Shown in pieces: positions 10,916 to 21,930 of a stretch of 64,000 nucleotides of DNA. Below the pieces are notes generated by a model. That model had not been told where the DNA came from. It worked only from the letters and a program-made list of their open reading frames with translations, and made no database searches. Location of the stretch: the NCBI RefSeq assembly GCF_039555335.1, contig NC_092641.1, positions 30,440,848 to 30,504,847 of the forward strand, read 5' to 3'. How positions within the stretch are numbered: position 1 is the first letter of the stretch; every line of letters begins with the position of its first letter. A program made the position numbers and the translations under genes. The stretch is from Amphiura filiformis. Lineage: Eukaryota > Echinodermata > Ophiuroidea > Amphilepidida > Amphiuridae.

Positions 10916-11762
10916 TATTAGCTATAACCAAACTTTGAGGACAAGGTTTGTGATTACAAACTTGGAGCTGAAAGTCTGTTCATATGAAGCGTTTTTATTT
11001 TCAGCCAATTCTACAAGTTGACCTCAAATGTGATTGGACACCACGAATCAGCCGTAAAGTCGGCCCACGGTCAATTTTGTTTTATTTCGTGTTTAGAAAA
11101 TATATAAAACATTTGATATATCATTTGACTTCAAAGGATATCCAGAAGCGTGTTTATGGTTTGTTGAACTCTGTTCCTTTAACAAATGTGTGCCGTTTGT
11201 CGGTTCTATGTGTGTCTCTTTTTCCAAATTTCTGGTAATAAATATCAAACAGTCATAATTGGCGGTCATTTCAAATCATCCCCAAGTCAACAAGGTTCAG
11301 GAATGTCCTCTCATTGTTAACTGTTGATTATACATACAAAATACAATGCTTTGTTATCCACCACTTGAACAGGATTTAGCAAAAGCAAACAAAGACAAGA
11401 ACTATTCTATAGAAATAGGTAGACCCTTATTATCCTCTTCAGCAATAGGATTATTGATTGAATTAAACAGTGTTTGATTCATGAGATACTTGTCGCATCG
11501 AATTGAGATAGCTATGAATACAACCTTCATGCACATTTTACACTGTAACTCAGAATACAATTTGCTGAGTTTACGGCTCATTCGTAGTGTCCACTCACAA
11601 ATGACCTTTGACCTCTATGTGAGAAACTAATCAAAATCTGATCACAGTTTAACCTTAAGCAACACACTACAGCCATGATGCAAATTTTATAGGACTGGTC
11701 AGTGCCTCCTTGAACAATCAGGAGACACCTTCCAGGGATGCAAGTCCACATTTGGCCAATTC

Positions 11763-12175
11763 CACCGTTACGGACGTTACAGATACATGCAACTTGCAAC
11801 TTTTAAGTGAATAGCACACATGTTTGCTGTTAGGATAACACTTTATTTCTTAGTATGCTACTGGTACACACTCTAATGTTCAATATAATGAAGCAATTTT
11901 GTTTTGGCTTTCTTAGTTAATTAGCTACAGAAATTAGAAACAAGCATTACGGACGTTACGCGAAAGTGCCTGCCTTTTTGACAGATGGTACATATCCTTT
12001 TATCTCCACTCAGTTCTGTGTTTTATTTTTTCTGTTAACTATATTGAGTAAGCCCTGACTCCATTCTATGTAAACATGAAAAGTAAGTTTGAAATTAATA
12101 CTCCTGTATCGTCCTACACTGTTGATTTAGTGTTACGGACGTTACATTTTATGTCAAATGTAACGTCCGTAATAT
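11763..12175. repeat. TTACGGACGTTAC-bounded repeat
   Basis: The word TTACGGACGTTAC occurs at about 11768, 11947 and 12133 on the plus strand and inverted as GTAACGTCCGTAA near 12160. The outer pair forms inverted termini of a 0.4-kb segment. No target duplication was resolved. Confidence 0.5.
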
Positions 12176-12259
12176 TTTTTCATAATGAAAAAAAAACTGT
12201 CAAGGTACTTAATCAGATTTTTTTCTTTATTATCTTGCAGTAGGTCTGACATCAATCTA

Positions 12260-12507
12260 TGGAGGCATGATTAGCTAGTTTGAAATAAATGCTCCTGTTT
12301 TGAGCAATAATGTTCCAAAATTTTGTTTAAAATTTCCAAAAGGCACTTTTGGCATGGAATTGGCCTTTTGACAAAAAGCCTGAAAAACAGTGAGAAAATG
12401 ACCAGAATGGGCTGAAACGGGCTGAAAGTGAAAATAAAAGAAATTGCGTAAATCTGGACTGCAGAAAAGCATGAATTCAGGCAAAAGCCTGAAAACTTGC
12501 ATCCCTG
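12260..12507. repeat. Degenerate hAT-like MITE with CAGGGATGCAAG end
   Basis: The right end CTTGCATCCCTG at 12507 is a typical hAT-like terminus. The body, with gcctgaaaaacagtgagaaa and tgaaaataaaagaaattgcg, resembles 8922-9083. The same end occurs at about 53360 (cagggatgccagttttcagg). The left end is diverged. Confidence 0.45.
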
Positions 12508-12535
12508 ACCTTCATACATTAGTATGGACACATAC

Positions 12536-12679
12536 CTCCCTGACAAGTTCATGAAGTGATAAGGTCTGTGCCTCGTCATCTCTGACCCAAGATGCTGCAG
12601 GTGCCCAACTGACAGTACTGTATGGTACCCTCACATTTACTGGAGGCTGGTCTTGCCAGTTTCCATCACCTTCATCCAT
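12536..12679 (-). CDS. ZNF-A exon 1: N terminus
   Basis: The ATG at 12679 has G at -3 and at +4, a good context. It opens 48 codons (MDEGDGNWQDQPPVNVRVPY to SLHELVRE) ending exactly on a GAG|GTATGTG donor at 12536. Acidic and proline-bearing, then a start of the family domain (TLSLHELVRE, compare VPLWSDLLRL in ZNF-B). A possible 5' UTR acceptor, TTTTCCTCAAATCAG, lies just upstream near 12701, so a further non-coding exon is likely. The start is chosen because the downstream exons stay in frame with it. Confidence 0.7.
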
Positions 12680-12755
12680 GACTGATCTTCAAGAGTATGT
12701 GCCTGATTTGAGGAAAAACATTAAATTATGAAAATGTACTCGCCAGAACTAGATA

Positions 12756-14999
12756 AGGCCGTATAAAAAATGTTTTGGTTCTCGTCCCCTCCCTCCTCAG
12801 TTTCTGGGATTTGTCAGATTTTTTTTTTATTAAGATTTTTTAATTATTTTAGACTTTGGAATGATTTATGAATTTTTCATATATGGTCATTTTCACGGTA
12901 AAGGGTGTAACTTTTGATTTTTAGGGTCAAAATTTCAAACCACTTAAATATGTTTCTGTTTACTGAAATCATGCATAGAAGCAACTTAATTTCAAGTAAA
13001 ATAATGTTTCAAGGCTTAAACCTTTTGATTTCTAATAAAAAATTTGACATTTGCATAACATTTTGGTTAAAATCTAAGAAAAAATGTATTTTACATAACC
13101 TCAGAAAATTTTGACATGAAAGCTAGAATACATGTGAAATTCCATTCCAAAGTAAGTCAACAGATATAAGTTAAATTTTATACCATGTTTTGCTATGTTT
13201 GTAATTGCAGTTTTGAAAATTGTTAACATCAAGTGTCATTTACAATGGAAATTTCCAAACCTTAAACATATTTTTTAAGTTTTAATTGGGTTCCTAAAAT
13301 AATTTGAATGTCTAACTTCATGTACAAATACTACTTGATGAAAGGAACCTCCCAGCCAAGTTTCACAGAAATTGGAGTTATTTTTTAGAATTGGCAATTC
13401 AAGCGATTTGTGTTTCGGAGGCTTCAGTTAACAACACAGGTGATCATAAAAGTAAAATATTTAGCTAACTACTACAAGTTGACATAAAAAATAGGTAAAA
13501 ATATCACAATTACCAATTTTCATGCTTTGCTTCTAAGTATTGAATTTCAGTTGTGACAAAATTAAATTATCACAGCAAGTCATTTTTTTTTTTTTTTTGT
13601 CTTCATGTTAACAATTGTTAAACATTGCAGAAGTAGCTTTTTTGAAAACAACAGTGTTGGGATCATCTAAGCTGTTATTTTCTTGTGTGTATTGAATCAA
13701 TGATTCTATGCGGCAGATATTGTAGATTTATCACACATTAATTTTTTCACCCATTTGTTAAGTATGGTGTTTTTTGCATGTGAAGCCTCCGAAACAGGCT
13801 TTTTAAGGTATCAGTATATTTTTCAAACATTAACCATAATGTCAATTTTTTTTTAATTTATGACATTCTGCACATATCAAGTAATAATTACAATGCAGAT
13901 ATCAGTATGAAACACACCAATTTAGATATGCATAGATGATAATTAAGTTTTCTGTTGTTTGGAGGCTTCATTTGTTTCGGAGGCTTCAATTGTTAACGGA
14001 AAGTTTGTATTGGGTCCCATTTTCAAACGGTGATATATATCTCCACGATTTAAAAACATGTGACTTGAGGATCTAGTTTGCTACATTTTAATAAATAGAT
14101 TGGATGAGCTCTTTTATTTATATTTGCACAAGCTTGCTGAACAGTTTGTTTCGGAGAAAAAAAAAAAGTTAACGGAAAAACGGCTATTTGAAGTCAAGAT
14201 TTTATAAAAATTTTAAAAGCTTGCAAATCGGCTAATTTTTGTTACCCATTTCAAGTTAAGATAACAACTGTTATGAATCAAGAAGAAGTGAAGAAATAAC
14301 CAAGAATTATGAACCAAAGCTACACCCACAAAGTTTGTTAACAATTGTTAACGGAAAATGAAGCCTCCAAACGATAAATATCAAGTCCGGTTCTCAAAAA
14401 TACAGGGCCGTTCACAATTAAATCTAATGTGGCAGTGTTTACTGAACATATGACTGTACTTTCAGGATAAGAAAAATTATCCATGAACTAACTGAAGAAA
14501 ACACAGGGTTTTACAAAAATGTTACTGTTTTTTATAGTTTTTCAAAATGGCAATATTAAGTACATTTAAGCCTGTTAAAACTGAACGCAGTAACTCCCAA
14601 AGCTGATTATGCTACCCAAGGTAGCTGCTAACTAGATGACTTATGTGGCCAAAAATTATGGAATTCTGTGGCTTTATTAGAACACTACGGATTAAAATGT
14701 TAAAAATCCAAAGTTACACCCTTTACCGTGAAAATGACCATATATAAATAAGTTTATTAGAGAACAAGGATCACTTCCAAGTCTTTTGTGGTACTCTAGG
14801 GGTTTATCCTCAGAATCTCACATTTGAAAAAAAAAAAAAAAAAGTGCCTCATCGTTTCCTAGAGCACTGTTGGAAAAGACCGAAAACTACTGACAGAGCT
14901 GATTTTACATTGAAAAAAAAAAAAAAAAAAACACCTCCCTCCCTCATCAATTCATGAAAATCCTCTGGACGAGAACCAAAATATTAATTTTATATGGCC
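12756..14999. mobile_element. Outer TIR element, TA-flanked
   Basis: The left end reads AGGCCGTATAAAA, followed after a few bases by ATGTTTTGGTTCTCGTCC. The right end, complemented, reads AGGCCATATAAAA and then ATATTTTGGTTCTCGTCC. Both sides abut TA. The element is 2.2 kb and non-coding, and contains the second inverted repeat. Confidence 0.6.
12879..14745. mobile_element. Inner inverted-repeat element with repeated short motifs
   Basis: The ends ATATGGTCATTTTCACGGTA, continuing aagggtgtaact, and their complement are near-identical. Inside, TTTCGGAGGCTTCA or its complement recurs about six times (near 13413, 13783, 13966, 13977, 14352) and GTTAACGGAAA three times (near 13994, 14167, 14348). 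No reading frame of note. Confidence 0.6.
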
Positions 15000-15061
15000 T
15001 AATGAGAGAATGGGAAAAACTGAACTGATTTAGAAGAGGAGAAAATGAAAGGATAAGGGAG

Positions 15062-16311
15062 TTAAGGGGTCTGGAATGAGCGTTTTGACAATATGTGAGT
15101 ACACCACGAATGAGCCGTAAATGTCCTCAATTGTATTCTGAGTTACAGTGTAAAATGGGCATGAAGGTCGTATTCATAGGTACCTCAATTTGGTGCTACG
15201 TGTACCTCATTTAATGAGATACACGTAGCACCAAATTGAAATACCTATGAATATGACCTTCATGCCCATTTTACACTGTAACTCAGAATACAATTGAGGA
15301 CATTTACGGCTCATTCGTGGTGTACGGTCACATATTTTTGGGATATGAGAGCACATCAGACATTTTGAATTGCATTCTGAATACTGAAGAATGTCTTTCT
15401 GATATCAAATAATTTTGATTGATTGAAATTCACGATATAATAATACAAATTTTATGACAAATTATAAAAAAAAATAATATTTTTCACATTTTTGATATAA
15501 CAGTCTCGAAGTAAATTTTATAAATCTAATGACATATTCTTAAAGTGTATGTAGCTGGGAGGAAAAGCCGACGATCAATTGAAAATTTTGACCTTTCATA
15601 TCGAAGATATGGTCTTTTTTCCCAAAAAGACCTAATTTTTTTGGGTGTTTTGGGAAAAAAATCCATATCTTCAACACGAAAGGTCAAAATTTTCAATTGA
15701 TCGTCGGCTTTTCATCCCACCTACATACACTATAATTATAAATCATTAGATTTATAAAGTTTACTTCGAGTACTGTTAAATATCTAAAATATCAATTTTT
15801 AATCATTTGCCATAAAATTAAAGCCATGATTTCTCTGTGTTACAAATTGGACGATTTCCGTGATTTTCCGTTTTCCACAATAAAGCACCGAAAAGGTTAA
15901 AGCAAACATGTTTTGTCTTACCTTTTATTGTACATGTTGTAGTATGGCCAGAGTATTGCATCGAAGGCCTAGAATTAATGCTAGAATGGATTGTTTTATA
16001 ATGGTTGGTTACTGCTAAATGATCACTTTTCTTTGTTTTATTTTGCAAATCAACACAAAAGGTAGACAATTTACACAGTTTTCAATATTTTGTGGTATTT
16101 TCAAATTTCCGTGAGCAAACCCCGAATTCTGTGAATTTGTCCGTTTTTCATGGCTTTACATAAAATGTGTATTACATTGCGAATTTCAAAAAATCAAAAT
16201 TATTTGATATCATCAGGACATTCTTCGTATTCAGAATGCGATTCGATATGTCTGATGTGCTCTAATGTCACACAATAAATACTGTCCAAACGTTCATACC
16301 CCACCCCTTAA
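15062..16311. mobile_element. TTAA-flanked inverted-repeat element (piggyBac-like)
   Basis: TTAA lies at both ends (15062-15065 and 16308-16311), followed by imperfect TIRs GGGGTCTGGAATGAGCG and GGGGTGGGGTATGAACG. The arms remain inverted repeats for several hundred bases around a centre near 15630 (caaagatatgg/ccatatcttc region). Both arms contain gtctgatgtgctctaatgtc-type words. The left arm is interrupted by the palindrome at 15102-15322 and the right arm by about 360 bp (15830-16190). No transposase. TTAA target duplication suggests mobilisation by a piggyBac-type enzyme. Confidence 0.7.
15102..15322. mobile_element. Perfect-hairpin MITE nested in the TTAA element
   Basis: Each end begins CACCACGAATGAGCCGTAAA and the two arms are complementary almost to the centre near 15212 (cctcatttaatgagata). 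TA flanks both sides (15100-15101, 15323-15324). Half copies or relatives lie near 11495-11600, 11040-11075 and 39690-39720. Confidence 0.8.
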
Positions 16312-16866
16312 AGCCACATAATGTGCAGTAACATTTCCTGAGGAGGATGCCCTCAATATTTTTTTTTTTAATTCTTGTTTTTTACATGATTGTAATGTAC
16401 TTTAATTTATTAAACTGACATACCCTACTTAAGCTACCGGTAAGTACCGGTACCGTACTGTGTTTTTTTGCCAAAAAAAGGTGTTTTTTAAAAATAATGA
16501 ATTTGAAACTGGAAATTATTAAATTTTGTGCCATCTATTCAAAACATGCATGAAATTGGCCATAACATCACCATAATTTATCCTATTGAGTTGAGGTCAT
16601 TTAAAGACTGAAATGCTCCATTTATGAGCTCTTTCATAAGGTATGATTCTACAAAACAGGAAAAACTTCAAATTTTCAATCATCCTCATCCCTAATAATT
16701 ATAGGGTCATTTAATCCTACTATCATGCATGGATTCATGACTATCTGGTATACTGTAAATAGTGAGATATTTATAAAAAGGTTGTGGAAAATTTGTTGTT
16801 GGAAAACCTCCATGCATGATATGATAAGAGTGAGAGTGTGTACATGACATGCATGAGCATGGAACG
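16312..16866. other. Intergenic, nothing recognised
   Basis: AT-rich sequence without a supportable gene, RNA or complete repeat. A short palindromic stretch aagctaccggtaagtaccggtaccg lies at 16430-16455 in two pieces. Confidence 0.4.
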
Positions 16867-17171
16867 CAGGGCTGTCAACTTTTTGGAATTGCTTGGCGTG
16901 AGACAGAAGCGTAGCGGGATTTGCCGACTCCAATGTTCATTTTGACCGATGATTATTTGAACCACGGCGCCGAGACTGTGAAAAGCGGGGGGTTTAGGAA
17001 GTTAGGAACAACAAATTATTCATGACGATGCGTGAGACTTTTACTCATTTTTCAGCTTTTTGCGTGAGATTTATTACCTGGGCGTGAGATTTTACTACCT
17101 TGGCGTGAGACCGTGAGAAAGTGACCCAATGCGTGAGACTCACGGCCAATACGTGAGAGTTGACAGCCCTG
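16867..17171. mobile_element. hAT-like MITE, CAGGGCTGTCAACT family, copy 1
   Basis: TIRs CAGGGCTGTCAACT and AGTTGACAGCCCTG bound the copy. The flanks share tggaacg (16860-16866 and 17172-17178), seven of the expected eight bases. The interior has repeated GGCGTGAGA and TGCGTGAGAC words. It is in opposite orientation to copy 2 at 47342-47624. Confidence 0.85.
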
Positions 17172-18137
17172 TGGAACGGATAGTTGTGGTACAAGTCAAG
17201 TACCGTAGTCCGAATAATCAGACCCAGAACAAAATATTAATTTCTGACATGATCCTGTTCTGGGTCTGAACTGTTTCAATTCGAAATCTTGATGGCAAAG
17301 TGGACAAAAGAAGCACATGGTCCTACATGTACTTCACAGTTTTTTAATCCCCTATTCATGTTGCATGAATCACTCTATTGTGGACCATCCTTTTGATACT
17401 TGAGTATTTGGACAAGCGGAACAGTTTTGACAGACCCTTTACCTCTCTGTTTGTAAACAAACAAGCATGGAAAAAATGGAAAAATATGGAAAAAATGAGT
17501 GCATTTGCTCAGCGATTGTCATGCACACCGCTTAACCACAGGAAATCATGAGTGAATTCCCTCTCTGCTGTTCTATCTACCCGCATGCTGCTCATGTCAT
17601 GTGTTGATCAAATTTACACGAACACGCCCGGAATTTAAGCATGTTAAATAAAAGTATATTTTAATATCAATAAAAACCTCACTTCAAAAATTTCTCATGA
17701 TAAGAACAGGGTGTCTTTTTAACTTTAAAACTTATTATTTTGCTCAAAATTCTGTGCCGTCAATGGAAAATGTGCTAATTTTTCACTGTTTTCGGGGGCT
17801 ACTCGCGTTAAATGTAACAGCCAATTAAAATGACAGGACTTTTTCTAAGAACACGGCTGGTTTATTGACCTACTTGAGCTAAGGATTCTTGTGATATAAA
17901 ACTTGTTTTGATTGGATAAGGGGAACATATATGATAATTTAAAGCAAAATCTAAGCTATCTAAAGCTGTTTCTGTAAGCTGAATATGTTACTTATAACTC
18001 AAACGCTGATCGTTGGAAGAAAAAATTGCTCATTATGGCCTATCTCTCACTACACAAATTTTGTGCATTCAGCCTTGCAGAATGACTTGATGCTTATGTG
18101 GACACAAGAAATTCATATGTTTTCTGCACGAAAGAAA
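17172..18137. other. Intergenic, nothing recognised
   Basis: No gene or complete repeat is supported here. A short open stretch at 17985-18138 runs into the foldback element and has no similarity I recognise. Confidence 0.4.
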
Positions 18138-18150
18138 GTGGGCCGGAATA

Positions 18151-18246
18151 CTGGACACTTCATCCCCTGGACACTTCATCCCCTGGACACTTCATCCCCT
18201 GGACACTTCATCCCCTGGACACTTCATCCCCTGGACATTTCATCCC
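18151..18246 (+). repeat. 16-bp tandem repeat at the left foldback end
   Basis: Six consecutive units of GGACACTTCATCCCCT, the last with one change (acattt). It is matched by about three inverted units at the right end of the element. Confidence 0.95.
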
Positions 18247-18714
18247 CTCGTGTTAAAACGCTATTGTAGCGTTCTTTGAGCGTGACAGTAAATCAAGAAT
18301 GCCTACACTGATAATAATGGTTTAGAATCTTGAACTTAGAAGGAAGTAATATAAGGAAATTAATAATCTTATTTATCCAATGTATGCACCGTGTTCTGTA
18401 TGAGCTAATCACCAGCTGATCACACGTATAATAATCGATCAATGTTGAATGGCAGCAGGGCCTATAATAGACTAATAGTTAATAATAGTTTATACATTCA
18501 GTGAATTTACCTAAATTGAACAGTGCATACAAGCATATCTTTTGTTATTACTGTGAGTATTGTTATCATTATATTATTACTATTATTGTTAATATTATTA
18601 GGCATATTATTATTATTATTATTATTTACTGTGGGTTTTTGTTGTTGATAGCTCAGACTATTTATTATTGTTATGTTAAGTGTATTCTCTTTTTTCCTGT
18701 TATTTATGTATTTA

Positions 18715-18760
18715 TTATGTATTGTTTATTAATTAATTAATTAATTATTTCTTTATTTCT

Positions 18761-18791
<31 letters not shown>

Positions 18792-18880
18792 TTCCTATTT
18801 ATTTATTCCTATTTATTTATTAATTTATTTATAAATAATGAATTTTTATTTATTTATTTATTTTATTATTATTTACTTAA
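18715..18880. repeat. TTTA/TTAA microsatellite
   Basis: Low-complexity run of ttaa, tttatt and ttatt units within the left arm; related low-complexity sequence lies in the right arm near 21830-21900 and 22910-22960. Confidence 0.9.
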
Positions 18881-19085
18881 AGTTGTTCATCTAACAAAAT
18901 TAGTACATTTTTAATACTATTTATCTGTTTATTGTAGGCCTATATTGATAAATATGTCTGCATATGGAAGGATCATGTCCACTTGATGAGGTGATTAGCG
19001 CAATGTCATGTTATACAATAGGAACAATCCCGGGAACAATAGCCGAATGGTTACAGGAAGTTGAATTCTTTCAATCATTGACTGG

Positions 19086-21560
19086 TGTGTTATTAATCAA
19101 TGGAATCTATAACTATATAATCATTCGGGAATCTGTAATATAACCAGAGTCTTATCACTGATAAGGTGCGATTTAAAGGTTCTAAAAGTAGTAAAGTACA
19201 AGGATAGTTAGAACTTGTACTTGTAAATTAATACTAAACGGTAAAGATTAAGGAGTACTATACGCAAAATACTGGAATTCCATCAGTTCAACTGATAATA
19301 AATATCTGCATTATATTTTTTCTTTTTCTCCTGTTTTTTGCCCATTTATTTTTTTCTTGCTTTCCTCCAAAGATCCCCTTCACCACCTCCAAAGATCAAA
19401 TTTTTTCTTGTTTTCACCCAAAAAGCCATGTTTTGCTCCCAAGACCATTTTGTGGGGACACTCTATACTGTTATAAGATCGGCAACCAAGTTTTAGAATA
19501 TGGCTCAAAAAACTGCAGAAAGAACTGATTTTGGGGTTTTTCCGCACATGCATGTCATTTTACTATTACTTAGAGTGCCCCTCCCTGGAATCTTTAAAGT
19601 TTGACCTACGTGATTCCCGACAGAGTTTACACTCTGCATCCGGATTACAATCCATGGCCCCTAAAGACCGGGTTATAAAAAATCGCACTACCGCAAATAT
19701 TTAAATTTGATTTCTCTAAATTAAATTTTCTAGATTAATTTTTTTAACTTTATTTTTTAGGAACTATTGCATAAATTTGTTTGTTTGTTTGTTTATTTAT
19801 TTATTTTAGGAACTGTTGCATTAATCCAACAATTCAAACAACATATATGTGTATTTACTTCCAAATCTGGGTGTTTGATATACCTAGATTTGGAAGATGT
19901 GCGTGCACTCTATTCATTATTTTATTTTTGCATGTCGTGTGTAGAGGCCCTGTACGGGTGTTACTGATAATGATAATAGTCATTATCAAATTTACATTCG
20001 TAAGTTATTATGTATAGTCTAATGTGAAATTCGTGAAAATCCTATCATTCAACAAGGAATTTATCGGGGAAAAGCTCTTTGACCGTTTCCAATCCTTTTA
20101 GCAAAGGATCACCGTCGTTGATCCATCGGCATGATCAAATACTATCAATCATTTGCAAATCAAATAGTCAGATTGCACCCTTTTTCATATATGATTAATA
20201 TTATAATACTTTATATAGGCATGGTGTTTGCTAAAAATCAGTAAATAAATATAATGTGCATGATCATGATGTGTATAGGCAAAAAGGTATAGGCCGTAGG
20301 CTAAACATCATAAATGAAAGAAAGAACCACTAAATCAAATTAAAAGACTAGACCAAAAGATGCACGATCAAGAAGGGTTCAAAACTTTTTGGCCCCCCTC
20401 CCTTTTTACCAGCCCCCCCCCCACCACCAAAGTATTTCTGAACACTCCCCTAGGAATTACCTTGAAAAGTGTCTGAAAAATACAAGATGTCAGTTATAGT
20501 CCAGTCTGAAATTATCAGACAATATTTTAAAAACATTATTAACATCAGCAATTTGCAACAAACCCAAATTATGAAAAAATCATCACAGGGTAGTTTTATA
20601 TTTCTCCATTTACGATCCTGCCCAAAAGTGTCTCCTTTTGATATACCACGTCACAACTACATGTATTTGAATGGGGCTCAACTTTGTCATTACTGTGGTT
20701 TCCTCATTTTTGACAAATGTTTCATTTCGAAAATACCTAAAGGATTTGATCCGATTTGTGCATGATGATGGATGCATCATAATATTTCGGGTCGTGCCGT
20801 ACTGGAAGTCAAATTGTCATTAACCGATTTTTTTAAAATTTCATGATAAATTTATGTGAGACCTTGAGACGAATATACTTTCTTGCTGATAAAACGTTAA
20901 ATCAAAAATAGTATAGGCCTACCATTCCTTTTTATACAATTTTTTATAACCATGAGTTTTAAGTTCAGTCAACTTTCAATCAGTTGATTTTCAAAAAAAT
21001 AAAATAAAATAACGACTGGTAATGTAGACTAACCTATTTTCAGCCACTGCCCCACTCCCCAGAGCCATGGAACGACATGTAGTTATGTTATTTTTAATAA
21101 ACCCAAGTGAACCTACATGAAAAGAGAAACTTGGCCCCCCCGCTTGGCACTTTTGTCGTATTAAACCACTTGTGAGAATTGATATGGGAATATTCTAAGG
21201 ATAATCATGGGGATTAAGCCCTTATATCAGTTATCTCCCTGCGCGTGTATCGACTTTAATTTGTTTCCAATTGTCATACTTGGATGCACACTGACCACAG
21301 AATATTTTCTTTTTATTTGAATTAGTTGTTTGGAGGTTTTGTTTTGAAGGACCATTGACTATGACAGAATATCCAATTTCACAATTTTGAAGTCGGCTTT
21401 TCAAAAATCGCTCAAGATTCAATGGATTTCGTGGGTGAGATTTTCAAAGTAGCCAAAATGTCGCGAAATCGTGGGAGCACTTTGTTTGTCGCGGGACGGA
21501 AGTCAAAAGTCACCCAATTGGGCGACTAAAACTGGCAATATAGTTATATGTATATAGATT
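19086..21560. other. Loop of the foldback element, no gene seen
   Basis: The unique sequence between the inverted arms has only short open frames without recognisable similarity. A poly-C-rich stretch lies at 20390-20430. If the element was ever autonomous, its coding region is no longer legible here. Confidence 0.5.
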
Positions 21561-21930
21561 CCACTGATTGAAAGAGTTCAACTTCCTGTAACCATTCGGC
21601 TGACAGCTATTGTTCCTATTGTATAACATGACATTGCACTAAATCTAATCACCTCATCAAGTGGACAATACAAAAATATTGCCATGATCCTTCCCTAGGG
21701 CCTATTATGCAGACATATTTGATGCTATTATCTTTTATCACTATCTTATTAATAATAAAACATACTATCCACATAACAGATACATGGTTCCCATAAAAAT
21801 GTACTAATTTTGTTAGATGAACAACTAAGTAAATAATAATAAATAAATAAACAAATAAAATAAATACTAAATACATAAATTATAATAATTATAAATAAAA
21901 ACAGCCTATAGATACATAAACAGTACACAA

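Larger units (their letters stand above)
10158..12535 (-). other. ZNF-A intron 1
   Basis: A phase-0 intron with donor GAG|GTATGTG after 12536 and a pyrimidine-rich acceptor before 10157. No exon was recognised inside. It contains a copy of the repeat also seen inverted at about 54840-54990 (10785-10915), half of the palindromic MITE of 15102-15322 (about 11495-11600), a TTACGGACGTTAC-bounded segment (11763-12175) and a degenerate hAT-like copy (12260-12507). Confidence 0.65.
12680..15061. other. Upstream of ZNF-A: nested inverted-repeat elements
   Basis: No gene is visible. Two nested inverted repeats occupy most of it (12756-14999 outside, 12879-14745 inside). Promoter elements of ZNF-A could not be identified. 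Confidence 0.5.

Noticed and set aside
18160-18250. CRISPR-like appearance of the 16-bp array
   Set aside because: Units are directly adjacent with no spacers, in a eukaryotic transposon terminus.
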